This document shows, one piece after another, positions 43,297-55,800 of a stretch of DNA of 64,000 bases; within the stretch, counting starts at the first letter, position 1; each line of letters begins with the position of its first letter. The notes beneath the pieces were generated by a model that made no database searches, was not told where the DNA came from, and saw nothing but the letters and a program-made list of their open reading frames with translations. The stretch is taken from positions 12,534,951 through 12,598,950 of the forward strand of contig JARUPZ010000002.1 of assembly GCA_031213475.1 (NCBI GenBank), in the 5' to 3' direction. This DNA comes from Nereocystis luetkeana. Its lineage: Eukaryota; Sar; Phaeophyceae; Laminariales; Laminariaceae. A program made the position numbers and the translations under genes.

Positions 43297-43854
43297 ACTA
43301 GGTGGGAGAGGTGAGGATAGAACGAACACGGGTGGCCGCAGGAGAGGGTGACCAGGAACCCCTATCGCCCAAAATAAATCGCCTTGGGTTTCGTTATGAA
43401 ATTTTGCATGTTCTATCCGGGCTTTAAACTGGTAAATTCTTTGTTTGTTCCCCATTTTTTTTCTCGAATCAGAAATCAGGAATTCAGCAACAACACAACA
43501 CAAGGAGCGGAAGCAGACAGAGGAGACTGGCTTGAATCTTCTTCGGGTCAGCGAGCAGCAGCACACAGCAGCAAGCGATTTGAGTGCAAAATTGGCGGCA
43601 CGTGGTCGCTTTTGCAGGGAGGCGATCGTTGCTGTCCCCCACTACAGCAGTACTACCGTTTTTGTTCCCACCCCCTTCGTTCTTTTTTTTGTGCGCTGCC
43701 ACAAGCAAGAATCTGGAGATTGAGCAGGAGACGCTTTGCACACAACCAAGGGCTTCCGCCGTCTGTCAATTGCTCTCCTGTCGAGAGAGATTGTGTTTCA
43801 TCGCCAGCACAAGGCGACTAGGGCCCGCAGACGGGTTAGTCAAGAAGACGCAAG
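43297..43854. promoter_or_regulatory. Putative bidirectional promoter between NAC alpha and the dipeptidyl peptidase
   Basis: The 558 bp between divergent start codons must hold both 5' leaders and both promoters. I see no clear TATA box. An in-frame TAG at 43819 upstream of the peptidase ATG supports 43855 as its first Met. Shared regulation is inferred from geometry only. Confidence 0.45.
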
Positions 43855-46800
43855 ATGAACCCGGAGGACGTTGCGCGCTTCCCCCTGCCGGGCACAGCGT
43901 CGCCGATCTCGCTGTCCTTCTCTCCGGACGACAACATCCTGTCATACCTTCACGCGGAGGGGGGACAGCTCACTCGGCAGGTTCGATGATGCGATGATAG
44001 TAGGGGTGTGTATCAATATGGCGTTTTCGTGAGTACGAGTGACAGAGCCCAAATTGCAAATTCCGACATGAGCAGACGCGTTGCTGCTGCTGCTGCTGTG
44101 CTGTTGTTGTCCTGCTGCTGCTTTGCTTCTGATGTTACTGCTGCTCCTGCTCCTGGTCTGGTTCTTCTGTCTTTTGTTCCTATTTTATTTGATACGTCGA
44201 CGAATCGATCCTTTCGGCCCTACCTCGGCCCCTGCACTGACTGACTGTCCGCACGATGCTCTTCACCACCAGCACCCGGTACGATCTACAGAACAGCAGT
44301 ACTCGTACTACCGAGCCCCTCTCTGCGAGTAAACAGGCGACCCGCACGTAGCACGTTGCACACATTCTGCATCTGGCTTGCGCGCCCCGAACACAGACGG
44401 TAGGGTGCGGGTTAGGGTTGAGTGAAAAGCGCGGATACCGGCACAAAATCGCGTTTTGATTTTGATCTACCAGGTATTGTAGAGCATTATGATACATACG
44501 ATATGCTGCTCCTGACTACACTTTCTGTCGTTTTGCGTTCCGTGTGCATCATCTGTCGGTTGGTCGGTGTATAATGCGTGCAGCCCCTCCAATCGTCACA
44601 GCAGCAGCAGCAGCAGTGGCGCCCGCCCATCCTGTTGTCCAGCGCTTCTGTAGAGCGTACGCATGCTGCGAAGCGCCCAGCGTTTTTGTGGGGCCATAAC
44701 ATTTTGAAAATACGAAAATGTAGCATGAGTGCTGAGTTCGTACTCGTATGTACCAGGGTACAGCATTTCCTACAAGCAGGACGTATGTAATAGCTGGTAC
44801 ATTTCGCCAAACCGACGACGCGCAGACCACCAACCTTCAGCGTTTCTTCGCGTTCACGTATGCGAGGTATTTTAAACATACTTCACCATCACGCGAGCAC
44901 TGCCGCTGTACGCTATATATATTCGTACCCTCTCTGGTTCATAATACAGCAGAACGTATGTACAACCCGTGTACATGACATGCATGGGTCGTAAAGATGT
45001 TTGGGACAAACAATACTCGTACTCTGTACGTATATGTATTATGTAGAGCTGTGATACATCGTCATGTGCATTGTACGTACGTACCACGTCTTCTATTTTA
45101 TGATAATTTTTCATCCTGTTCGCCAAGGGTCGTCGAACCGTGAACCGTGTGAGGGCGTGCTAAACAGAATCGAACAGCGCAATTGAAAATCGAAGTCATT
45201 TCGATTTCGATAAAGTTGAAATTACCCAAGGTGTCCAAACATAATCGAAAAGTGAAAATAGAAATGCAGGCGAAAAGCAACGGAGAGCACGACCTACGTG
45301 GGCCGTTCGCAACTGCTGTGCACACATGCCGGCAATCCAGCGCTCGACAACACAGATCCACCACAGAAGTAGGCAAATGCGACGGCAATTCGATTCTGGG
45401 ACGTCGTTGGGCCTCCCATGGAGTGGTGGCTCTCCCATGGAGGTGGTGGCGCGTCCAAGGGGAACATGTTCTGACCAGGGACCAATCAGCGCCTTGCTTA
45501 TCATCATTTTGATTTTCGATTTCGATTCTGTTTAGACACACCCTGAGCGGTGCTACGATTAGATATGGGAACCGGATTAAGAAATACCGGTAGACAGCCG
45601 GTTTTTGGAAACCCAGCAGGCGTTTGCAATTTGTCGGTTTTCTAGCTACAAAATATCACAGCGTGGAAGTTGGGCGAACAAGGTAACTTAGAGAACCATA
45701 TACGCAGTTTGTAGTACACAACAAGGTGCAATTCGAGAAAAAATCGAACACCCGCACACGTGGTTTCCAATGTTTGGAGGCTTTAATACCTGCCAAGCAA
45801 ATACCGGTTAAGGTCGACTGATATGGGAGACGAAGCCAGAATCCAGAACAGGTTTTGCCCTTTGTGGTGGTGAAAATCACACAAGGATCTGCCTTCTTTC
45901 GTTTTTGTTGCTAAACCTGAATACCAGTCTATCATTAACCGCCGCCACCGAGTGCTCGCCTCACAGAGCACGGGCCGCTACAACACTCAAGAAGGTGTAT
46001 GGTCCACTGAGCATAGAGTCGTCGGTGGCACGTATGAGTGCCGTAGGTAGACTGCGTGTGGAGTTCTCCTTGGGGCGTGAAGCTTGGTCCCTTTAATATG
46101 CCTCGACTTTTTGCTGGACAGAACAGGAGGTCATCTCCTGTCAGAAAAACTTGATCCAGAAACGGCTCATGCTCCCACGTCCAGAGCAAGACATCCAGGC
46201 ACAGGCCACCTAGGACCCTAAAACGTGGCTACGAGGTGCCCAGATCATAGGACCATACATGCTGGAAAATTTCAGGGTTTTTCGCCGGTCATGACCCGAC
46301 CCGCGGGTCGGGTCACGTAGTGTTCGAAATGCCACGGGTCGGGTCGGGTCGGGTCAAGAGGGTTTCAAACCTCGTGGGTCGGGTCAGGTCGGGTCAAGAG
46401 TTTTTCAAATCTCACGGGTCGGGTCGGGTCGGGTCAAGAGGTGATGAAAATCTCACGGGTCGGGTCAGGTCATGACCCGGGAGAAGCGGGTCACTCGCGG
46501 GTCAGGCCAGCATGACCCGCGAGTTGTTTTCTATTGACCCGCGGGTCGGACCCGCGCATTGGGCTCGCGGATCCGACACTTGAATCACTTCCCGCTCTCT
46601 TACCCAGAGGCTTCTCTCGTATCAATACTCACTAATAATCCTTTGGTCTCGTATGCAAACATTGAAACACCGCCAAATTCATTTACGCATGCCCGCATCC
46701 ATCTATACCCACTACAGCCAGGTCATATATCGCTGCGGGACACTAAAATGAACACGAATTTGTTTTTCGAATCGCCGACCGACAGGCCAGATTCGCGGGT

Positions 46801-49800
46801 CGGACCTTCGAGTCAGGATAAATGGTTCCGCGGGTCAAGGTGACCCGACCCGCATGAAACCCGTGTCTCACGGGTCAATCGAAGGGTGGCGGGTCGGGTC
46901 GGGTCGGGTCAGGAGGTTGTGAAATCTCGCGAGTCGGGTCGGGTCAGGTCAGGAGATTTTCGAATCTCACGGGTCGGGTCGGGTCGGGTCAAGAGGCTTT
47001 CAAACTCTCGCGGGTCGGGTCGGGTCAAGTCAACATACTTCAAATTTTTCGCGGGTCGGGTCCGGTCAGCTGACCCGACCCGACCCGAGCCGGCTCGTGA
47101 GGTTTGGCCTGACCCGGGTCGGGTCCGGTCAGCTGACCCGACCCGAGCCGAGCCGGCTCGTGAGGTTTGGCCTGACCCGCGAAAAGCAAATTCTAGCGTG
47201 ATCCGTGCTCTGTGAGACGAGGACTCGCGGCGGTGGTGGACGCTGTGTGCGAAAAACACGTTTTTTTTCTGTTGGCGCCGTCCAGAAATGACCCATCACT
47301 ACCGACGGCACTGCTCACGGGTTTCTGCACGATGAAGGAATGCCGACTGTCATGGGAGACGAAACCAGAAAACAATACAGGTTTTCCCTTTGTGATGAAA
47401 CCCACACAAGGATCTGCCTTCTTTTTTTTGTTTCAAAGCCTGAATATATCGATCTGCCTCTTTTTTTTTGTTTACTCGTCGTTTTCTGGTTTCTTCTCCC
47501 ATAACATTCGGCCTACTCATACTCGGCATTAAGGCCGACCGCTATGGGAGACGAAACCAGAAAACAAAACAGGTTCTCCCCTTTGTGGTGGTGATACCCA
47601 TTAAAAAATCTGCCTTTTTTTTCTCTTCCGACACGTGCCCGAGGCAGCAAAAAATGCCTGTATATAGGTACGTCACCAACCGCCGCCACCGAGTCCTCGC
47701 CTCACAGAGCACGGGTCGCTACAACACTCAAGAAGGTGTATGGCCCACTAAGCAGACAGTCGTCAGTGGCAAGTTTGAGGGCCGCAGGTGGTCTATGTCT
47801 AGAGTTCTGGTCTGGGGCGTGAAGCCTGGTCCCTTTGTTATGTCATGGTTTTTTGCTGGACAGAACAGGAGGTCATTTCCGATCAGAAAAACTCGATCCA
47901 AAAACGGGTCATGCTCCCACGTCCCAAGCGAGACCTCCAGACACGGGCCATCTACGACCCTAAAACTTGGCGGTGAGGATGCTCAGATCAAAGGGCAGTA
48001 CATCCTGCATTGTAGGGTGATCTGTGCGCTGTAAGGCGAGGACTCGCGACGGGGGTGGATGCTGTGTGTGACAAGCACGTTTTTTTTCTGTGGGCACCGT
48101 CCAGAAATGACCCATCACTACCGACGGCACTGCTCGCGGGTTTCTGCGCGATGAAGGGAAAACCTGTTTCGTTTTCTGGCTTCGTCTCCCGCAACAGGTC
48201 GGCCGAAACCTATTTTTTTGTGTGTTTTTGTAGAATAAACGCCTCCTGTCCAGTTTTCGGTTTTTCGAGATGCTATCCGGTGCCCATCTCTAGAGCAGTA
48301 CGTAGCTACGATATTATTCGTGGTCTACTTGGTATTCTTGCATCTTGCTGTCACTCGTACGGGTAGTCAGTAGTCAGTAAGTGCCAGGCATTATGCTCCA
48401 TAGCAACATCCGCGGTGGCAGCGGCAGGACCAGCACCAGGGATATTATCCAGCAGTACTGCTATGCTATACCTGGTATATAGGGTGAGTACCGTAAAGAG
48501 CGTCGAGTTCGCACAGGGATGTTTTTTTCCGCTCTCATTTTTTTCTCTGCAACGGTAAGGGCGCTAAAAGTCGAACATCCTATTTCTTGACCAGATCTTT
48601 TGCGCAAACGCCTCCCTTGTTCGGTAGTGGCAAACCTTCCCCTTCTGGTGAGAATCGAGAGCTGAAAAATGATGGCACCCCTGTGCGATTTCAACGTTCT
48701 TTACCACTGCAGTACATACTACGGCAGCAGCAGCAGCAGCAGTAGCGCTCTGTGCACGAAATGCAATTAAAAACATGAAAGCAGGCGAAATGTTGCAGAC
48801 GGATGTCCGCTACGTCTTCGTCGTAGACGTGCAGCAACATAACTCGGAAGTCGATAATGGAAACCGTCGGGTGTAAGATATCCCCTCACCCCTCTTTGAT
48901 TCGGCGCTGTCATTCATATGCAAAAAAGTACGCACAAGTTGCGAAAGTCCGACTCGCAACCAGCAAATACGTCAGGGGTCAGGAGACATCTAGTGTCAAG
49001 CCTGTCTGCCAAGGCTGTCAAGACTGTCTGTCAAGGTAACCCCGTCTGTCTAGACAAATGTACCCTACCCCACTGATAGAAAAATGCCTCATCATATGTG
49101 TGGAAACCCCTGAAGTTATGTGTTTTCTCATGCTGCTGATTACTTTAGTATGAATTGAATCTCTTATCATCCAGATTTCGTGGTTCATTTGCTTTTTATC
49201 GCCACAGATCGAACGCGGGAAAAAAAATTAACTACAAACTATAATGCAGGATAACTCACCGTTTTAGCAAGTTGGTCAAGCGTTTCTCTAAAAACGGGTA
49301 TTTTCATCTCTTGCATGGGCTGTCAAGACTTTCTGTCAAGGCGTGTGCCTTGACGTCGTCTGTCAAGGGGTAAAAGTGGTGTATTTTGACACATTTGCTC
49401 GCAAGCGATTCTTAGTATAATATATCATACAGCTCACCCTTCATGCTACTCAACAAACAATTTCGCGACGCCTCGTGCTTGGTGCAAGTAAGGTCTGCCC
49501 GGTCGGGGAAAATCCGATGTGCTCCGTCCCGGCGTTGCAGGATGGCGAGGGGTTGTGGTCACAATGGTCACATAAGACTATGGTCATGCATGACAATGTA
49601 CCCACCCACCCCGCCCCTCCCATGCGACTCGCCCTCCACCTAACGGCGTGTCGCCGCTTGGTGCAAGCAATGCCTTCCTGGTCGGTGAAAACCCGACATG
49701 CTCCGTCCCGGCATTGTAGGGATGCGAGGGTCTATGGTCATACGACTACGGCCATGCATGAGATCGAGTACATCTCTCCTATCGAGTACACCCCTCTCCC

Positions 49801-52800
49801 CCTCCATGCCCACCCCGCCGGAGAGTTCCGGATGAATCCGGTATGATATCTCGGGGTTTAAAAATAATACGACCTGGTACGAAAATAAAACATGCAAATC
49901 GTCCGTACCAATTGAAAATCCCGATTTTTCGAAATTGGGACCGATGCGTCGGAGGAGGGAAGCAGTCAGTGCAACAATGGCAGCAGACAATTCGTCACGT
50001 ACGTATTTTAATATTATCCGTGCGTACGTACAAGAGTATAAGGGGTACGAGTAAGAGCAGTCTTGGTCTTTTTGAGATTCAGAGTCTTGCCCCCTTGGAC
50101 TTGGCTTCCCCTTTTGATCGCAGGCAGCGAGGTCAAGGGGCCCTTGCGCTGCGTCGCAATGCAATAACTCTTCAGAATGTGGGTGCACGCAGTGGTTTTG
50201 CGGAACTCATACGTAACAAGGTTAAAAACGTCTTCTGCTCGGTATTTGATATTTTTTCGAGATGTACAGCAGCCCCCTCTTTTACAAGACGGAGATCACC
50301 CCTCTCCCTCCGCGCGCGGCTTATCCTTCACCCCTCTGATTTTTCGCGCGCCCCCGCTCCTTCACCCCCTCCCGCGCCTCCCCTCCAACTGCGACCTCGA
50401 CCGCTTGCGCCTACGCTAACGCTGAGGCTTACACCCACGCTGACGCTACGAGTAGCGCTGACGCTAATGCTACGACTAGCGCTCACGCTAACGCTCACGC
50501 TAGCGCTCACGCCCACGCTCACACTACCGTCGTCCCGCGCGCGTTTGCAGCTATGGGGCGTGGACGTGAACACGATGGCTAAGAAGCAGCTGCTCGTCCC
50601 TCCCAACGACGGCGACACGGAGGAGAACCTTAGCCTGGAGGAGAAGCTGAGGAGGGAGCGGCAGCGCTTGCACGCCACAGGAGTGACGTCGTTCTTCTGG
50701 TCGTCGAGGGGGAGCGCCAGCATTCGCATCATGGTCCCGCTTCAGGCAAGCAACCGAACGATCGAACGAGCGAAGCGAGCGAGCAAGCAAGCAAGCCCCG
50801 CGCCTGAAGTTATGTCTGCACTCTTCCCCCCCCCACCCCCTTCTACGATGTTCGTATTATCGATTTGTAGCAGCGGTATCGTAGGGGAGCTTACCGCTCA
50901 CTCGGGTCCTAAGGCAATCAGACCCGATCAACCATTTGGTTAGCAAGAGTTCTTTTATCTCGAAACACAGCAGTGTGCCAACCATTTTCTCGAATATGTT
51001 GATAACCGTTACTATTGATATTTATATTTAAGAGTAATACTGTATTGTACAACCACCCTGCCATATATCTCTCTGTCTCTGCTTGTCTTGTTCTGGTTGT
51101 TATGTGTTGAATCTGCTGTGAGAGGCTGGTGTGTTCGCCTTTTCGTCTTTGTCGATCTGTTGTGGGGAGGGATCCATCGGTACCTTATAGTTTACCGTTT
51201 GTTCGACACTATGGTTGTGGGTACGATACAAATATATCTAACCTTAACCCATTTAGAACCGCAGTCCTGTTGTGGGGACAAACTACTTGAAATTTGAGTG
51301 GTTTGTCCCCACAACGGGACTGCGGTTCTAAAAGGGTTAAGTCAATCAATAGCACAACCACCGCCCGTGTAGAGTAAGTCCGCTTCGTCCCGTATATACA
51401 GTGTGCGTCAACCATAGTGTCGAATAGGTTGTAAGCTGGTCGTGGGACGTGTTTGTTTGTGTGTGTGCTTTCGCGCATGTTGTTGGGTGACTCGATTTTT
51501 TTGGCACGTTCTTTTCGGAGCGTGCTTTTTGGCACCAGTGCTGCTGCTCTAGTCAATTTGCATTCCTTGGCGTGTATCTCGTGGGTTGTCGGGTGTTGGT
51601 GTGTGCGTTGTGCAGGCACTGTTTTTCGTGTCCGTGTGTTGTACATACATACCGGCACGTGCTCGTCCCATGCGGTTCCTTCCATGTTCTATTTTTTATC
51701 TATTTACCTGGTATTTATTTCGTTTTATTGGCATGCGACGTGCGAAGCTAGCTCGGGAGAGAGTACCGTTCGTGCGTTCGTACCGATATTGTTTATTATT
51801 ATTGACCCCTGGGGTAGGAAGCAAAGGTGTATAAATAGTTGAGTCTAAGGGTACAACATGGGACTATTATAACAGTTAACCCCTTTAGAACCGCAGTCCC
51901 GTTTGGGGACAAAACTACTTGAAATTTGAGTGGTTTGTCCCCAGAACAGGACTGCGGTTCTAAAAGGGTTAACGTACGCATTTATAAAAGTTGGAGCGAA
52001 AAAATCTTCCAAACTATCTGTGCGTATATGACATACGTATGGTACCTAGATTAATCAGTGCCTAATGCCCCCGGTGTACTCGTAGCATAACAGCAGTATA
52101 CAGCTCCTAATACCAGAGGTGCCAGGTGAAAGCTGTGAGCAATGCATGAAGGAGACGATGAGTACGTACTGCTGCCGTGGGGGCTGGAGCATGTACTACC
52201 GCTGCTGCAGTTGTGCGGAAAATGATCAAAGTGATTTGGGTTCTTGGCAGCTCGAGGGTGTCTCGTGCCGCTGTCGATGTCACTGTCGAATATCGATTTC
52301 CAGCACTGGAGCTGGTGCGAACCCTAGCGCTGTTTGTTCCGTACAGCTATAAAAAAGCGGCACGGGTATTAACCGGGTACACGTACGCACAGTGAGCGCC
52401 TTCGATATCATCATTATTTCACCGGTGTGTACATTATTTAGAAACACGTCAGCTGTGAGCTCGACCGAATCAACATTTGTTGACACTACGTAAGCCTCTG
52501 CGAGCTGCGTGGTGCGTCGGGCGCGCGCGCATGCACTTCCTATTTTTGGTGCGGGCGGAACGTCTTCATTTTCACCCTCTTGACGATTTCAGAGCCGGGG
52601 CCGGAAGCGCGGAACCCGCACGAAGGACTGACAAACCCCTTTGGGACTTCGGAGGGGGGAAAGAAAGTTGGCGAGAGAAAAAATGGCGAGTATATAGAGC
52701 AACAACGTGTCACTGTGTGTGTTTTGGGGGGGGATGAGGAAAGAAAAATGTGGTGTCCTACGTTAACCCCTTTAGAACCGCAGTCCCGTTTTGGGGACAA

Positions 52801-55800
52801 ACAACTCGAACTTTGAGTGGTTTGTCCCCAAAACGGGACTGCGGTTCTAACAGGGTTAAATGCAATGCAAGGGACTCGTCGTACGGTGCGAGCGCAAGCA
52901 ACATAATCGTACCCGTATTGCAGAACGGGCGCTTCTCGTGGATCGTTGGCAACACCAAAGCTGTCATTGTTTTGGCCGCTATCTTCACCTGTTGTCGTTG
53001 TTGTTGTTGCTGTTGCTGCTGTTGTTGTTGTCTTCACCTGTCGTTATTGTTGTCGTCGTTGCTGCTGTTGTTGGATTCGTTTTTTTTGTTTTTTGTTTTT
53101 TTTTTCGGAACCAGGGCAACGTGTACGTGCAGGACGGCATCGACTCGTCGACGTTGAGGGTGGTCTACGACAAGACGGCGCCGGGGAACAGCGGCGTCGG
53201 GGCTGTGGACCCGCAGATGTCGCCCGACGGGAGATTCGTGGCCTTCGTCAAGGACGGAGAGATATTCGTTGCTTCTGGTGAGTTTTGTTTTCTGCTTATT
53301 TACGTTCGTACTTGTGTATTTTCGTTTGTTGGCATTATTTTTTTCAGTTCGTACTGCCATAGGTATCTGTCCGAGGCTCATTCCGAGAGGTAGGTTGTTC
53401 TCCCCGAAGCGCGTATGCATTTTTTTGTTCAGACTGGCTGTATGTTATCCCTTTTGCTTCTGCAAGAAATGTGGCTCAACTCTGTTGTCATGTCATTCGT
53501 CCCCAAAATTGGGCTGCAGTTGTAAAATCGTACTGCTGTTAGCTGGTAAGTTTCAAGGGGTGGGTCTAAACGGCGTTTGTTGTTCTCCAGTTTTGTATTT
53601 ATCAAGTCACAACGGCAGCAGGGCTTTGTCCCTCGAAGAGACGTGGGTGTTGCAGCCTGAGGGGAAGGGGGTTACGATACTTGTTTTCAGCCTTGAAAAA
53701 TAAATTGAAGCCTCACCCCTCCTTTCCTCCCCCCCCCCCCTCCTTCGGCCCAATTTACACCATCGACACATGCTCTCTTGGTCGTTCGTTGCGCATGTAT
53801 GCCACCCTCCTTCCGCGCTTTTCCTCCGCTTTTGCGTTGGTAGTTGAGCCCTCGCCCGACCCCCACGGGAGGGGGAACGTCTTCGCCACCGCCGCGAGCA
53901 GCACCACTGCGTCGGCAGCGGCAGCAGCGGGGATAGAGCGGAACGCATCCCCTCTCGCGCCCGAGGCGGCGGCGGCGGCGCTGCCGCCCCCTGTCCAGCT
54001 GACGTTCGGCGGCTGCAGCAACGGCATGACGCACGGCCTGGCGGATTTTGTGGCTCAGGAGGAGATGGATCGATACCGAGGGTTTTGGTGGTCCCTGGAC
54101 AGTGCTTCTATCGCTTTCACCGAGGTGCGTATATATGTAGGAGCAAGATGATGAGGGATAGGGTTAAGACATAGGAAGTACTGTTTACCAGGGCTGCTCA
54201 CGGGTCGGATCATACCTCACGGGTCAGGTCGGGTCGGGTCGGGTCGGGTCGGGTCGGTTAGCAGTGCCCCGAGCCGATCCGTGAGAGTTTGGAAACCTCC
54301 TGACCCGACCCGACCCGACCCGTGAGATTTCGAATATTTCCTGGACCGACCCGCGGGGTGGGGTAATGTCCCGTGAAGACCCCTGCTATTTGCCATCATA
54401 CTCGGGTATATACACGGATACCCCTGGAGTGTATACCCGGGTGCCTCCAGATAGTATGCAATACTATACCCACCCTTGTGTAGTTATTTAGACTACTGCT
54501 ATAGTATTTGCAGTAGCACAGCAGTGTCCTGCGACGTGGTGTTCTGTGTCGCGTTATGTTATTGCTGTGTGTAAGAGAGCCTTAGTCGCGTGAGTCGATA
54601 GATATCCTAGACCTGCAGTATGTGTGCGTGTGTTTTGGGGGTCTCGGTATGTGTGATAAGTTGTTAAGAGTCATGGGTGTTGGTTTTCACAGGTAAGAGG
54701 TGCGGTGGCGCCTTTTATAGTGGCGGGGGGGGGGAGAGGAGAGTGCAGGGGTTTTGTGTTGAAGCCACCTGGCGGACAGCAGGTTTCGGAGGTTCGCTTG
54801 CGGCGGGCCGTCTTTTTTCATGGGGGGGGGTAAGGGTTGAATGTGAGATAGATAGCCCAGGGAAGGTGATCTACTCCACACTTGCATCCTCTATACTGCG
54901 AGTTCATACAATGTCTACGGCCAGGTGGACGTTTTTTCTCTCTCTTTTTTTTTTTTTTTCACGTGTGTGATTGTGTGTGCGTGTTTTTTTTTTGTTCTGA
55001 CCGCGCAGGTGGACGAGCGACACATCCCCTCTTTCCGTATCATGCACCAAGGGAAGGATACCGTGGGGGAAGGGGCGCAGGAAGACCACCATTACCCCTT
55101 CTCGGGGAAGGCTAACCCGAAGGTGCGCAGGAGACGCGGGGAGGGGGCGGCGGGAGGGGGGGGGGGGGGGAGGGGGTCCGAGCTGCCAACCTGTTTCCAC
55201 GCGCGGGCAGGCGGGATCGCGTGTGTTTTCAACGGTTCGCTTCCGGCCGTCAACGGTTCTCCCATCGCCCTTTTTTCGTTGATTTTCGATGCTCCGGACG
55301 TTTGGTTGCCTTTTCATCCCGTCCCGCTGATCGTTGGGGAAGATGAACGGGAATGGATGATCCTCCCCCTGCTGCTGCTGCTGCTGCTGCTACTGCCCGC
55401 CCCCGACCCTCCGAGCGTTGCTTCGTTGCGTTTTCCGGTACACTAGCGTATACGTCCTGTAGTAAATACTAATGCTAGGAGGTATGTACTCGGTAGTATT
55501 ACCGTTCGATCGTGTGAACGGCCACTTCAGTAAATACCTGGTAAACCGTGAGGTTTTTTCATCGTCGACGCGTCGTCGGGTTTTTTTTTTCGGCTCCGTG
55601 TTTCGGAATCTTAACACCGCCCCGCCGCCGTCGAGAGTGTAGACGTACCCTTTGTTTGCCAACCCCCGCCCCCCTCCCCCCCAAAGCCCAAACCCCCAAA
55701 CCCCACTCCCATCCCACAACCCCCAGCCCCCAAACCCCACCCCCCATCCCTAAACCTCAAACCCCACCCCCTACCCCTCGCCTCCCACTCCGTACCTCCT

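Larger units (their letters stand above)
43981..50550 (+). other. Intron 1 of the DPP gene (6.57 kb), repeat-rich
   Basis: The donor reads CAG-GTTCGA, not a strong site, and the acceptor is TTTGCAG-CTATGG. Phase 0 joins ...GGQLTRQ to LWGVDV, as the family expects. The intron holds CTG/CAG runs (44077-44160, 44600, 48724), the TIR element cluster, a GGGTC foldback insertion, paired ~125 bp repeats and a CGCT hexamer tract. Confidence 0.75.
50746..53114 (+). other. Probable GC-AG intron 2 of the DPP gene
   Basis: Exon 2 ends ...RIMVPLQ with CTTCAG-GCAAGC. The next exon starts CAG-GGCAACGTG (GNVYVQD). Phase 0 and the family's continuous VPL.GNVYV block both require this junction. No GT near 50746 keeps the frame and the conserved residues. 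Confidence 0.7.

Noticed and set aside
44385..44425. Telomere-like GGGTTAGGGTT
   Set aside because: There is only one short occurrence, inside an intron, without tandem repetition.
47468..48034. A 188-codon frame across TIR copy 2 as a possible transposase
   Set aside because: It starts outside the element, has no DDE-type motif, and the equivalent frame in copy 1 is broken.
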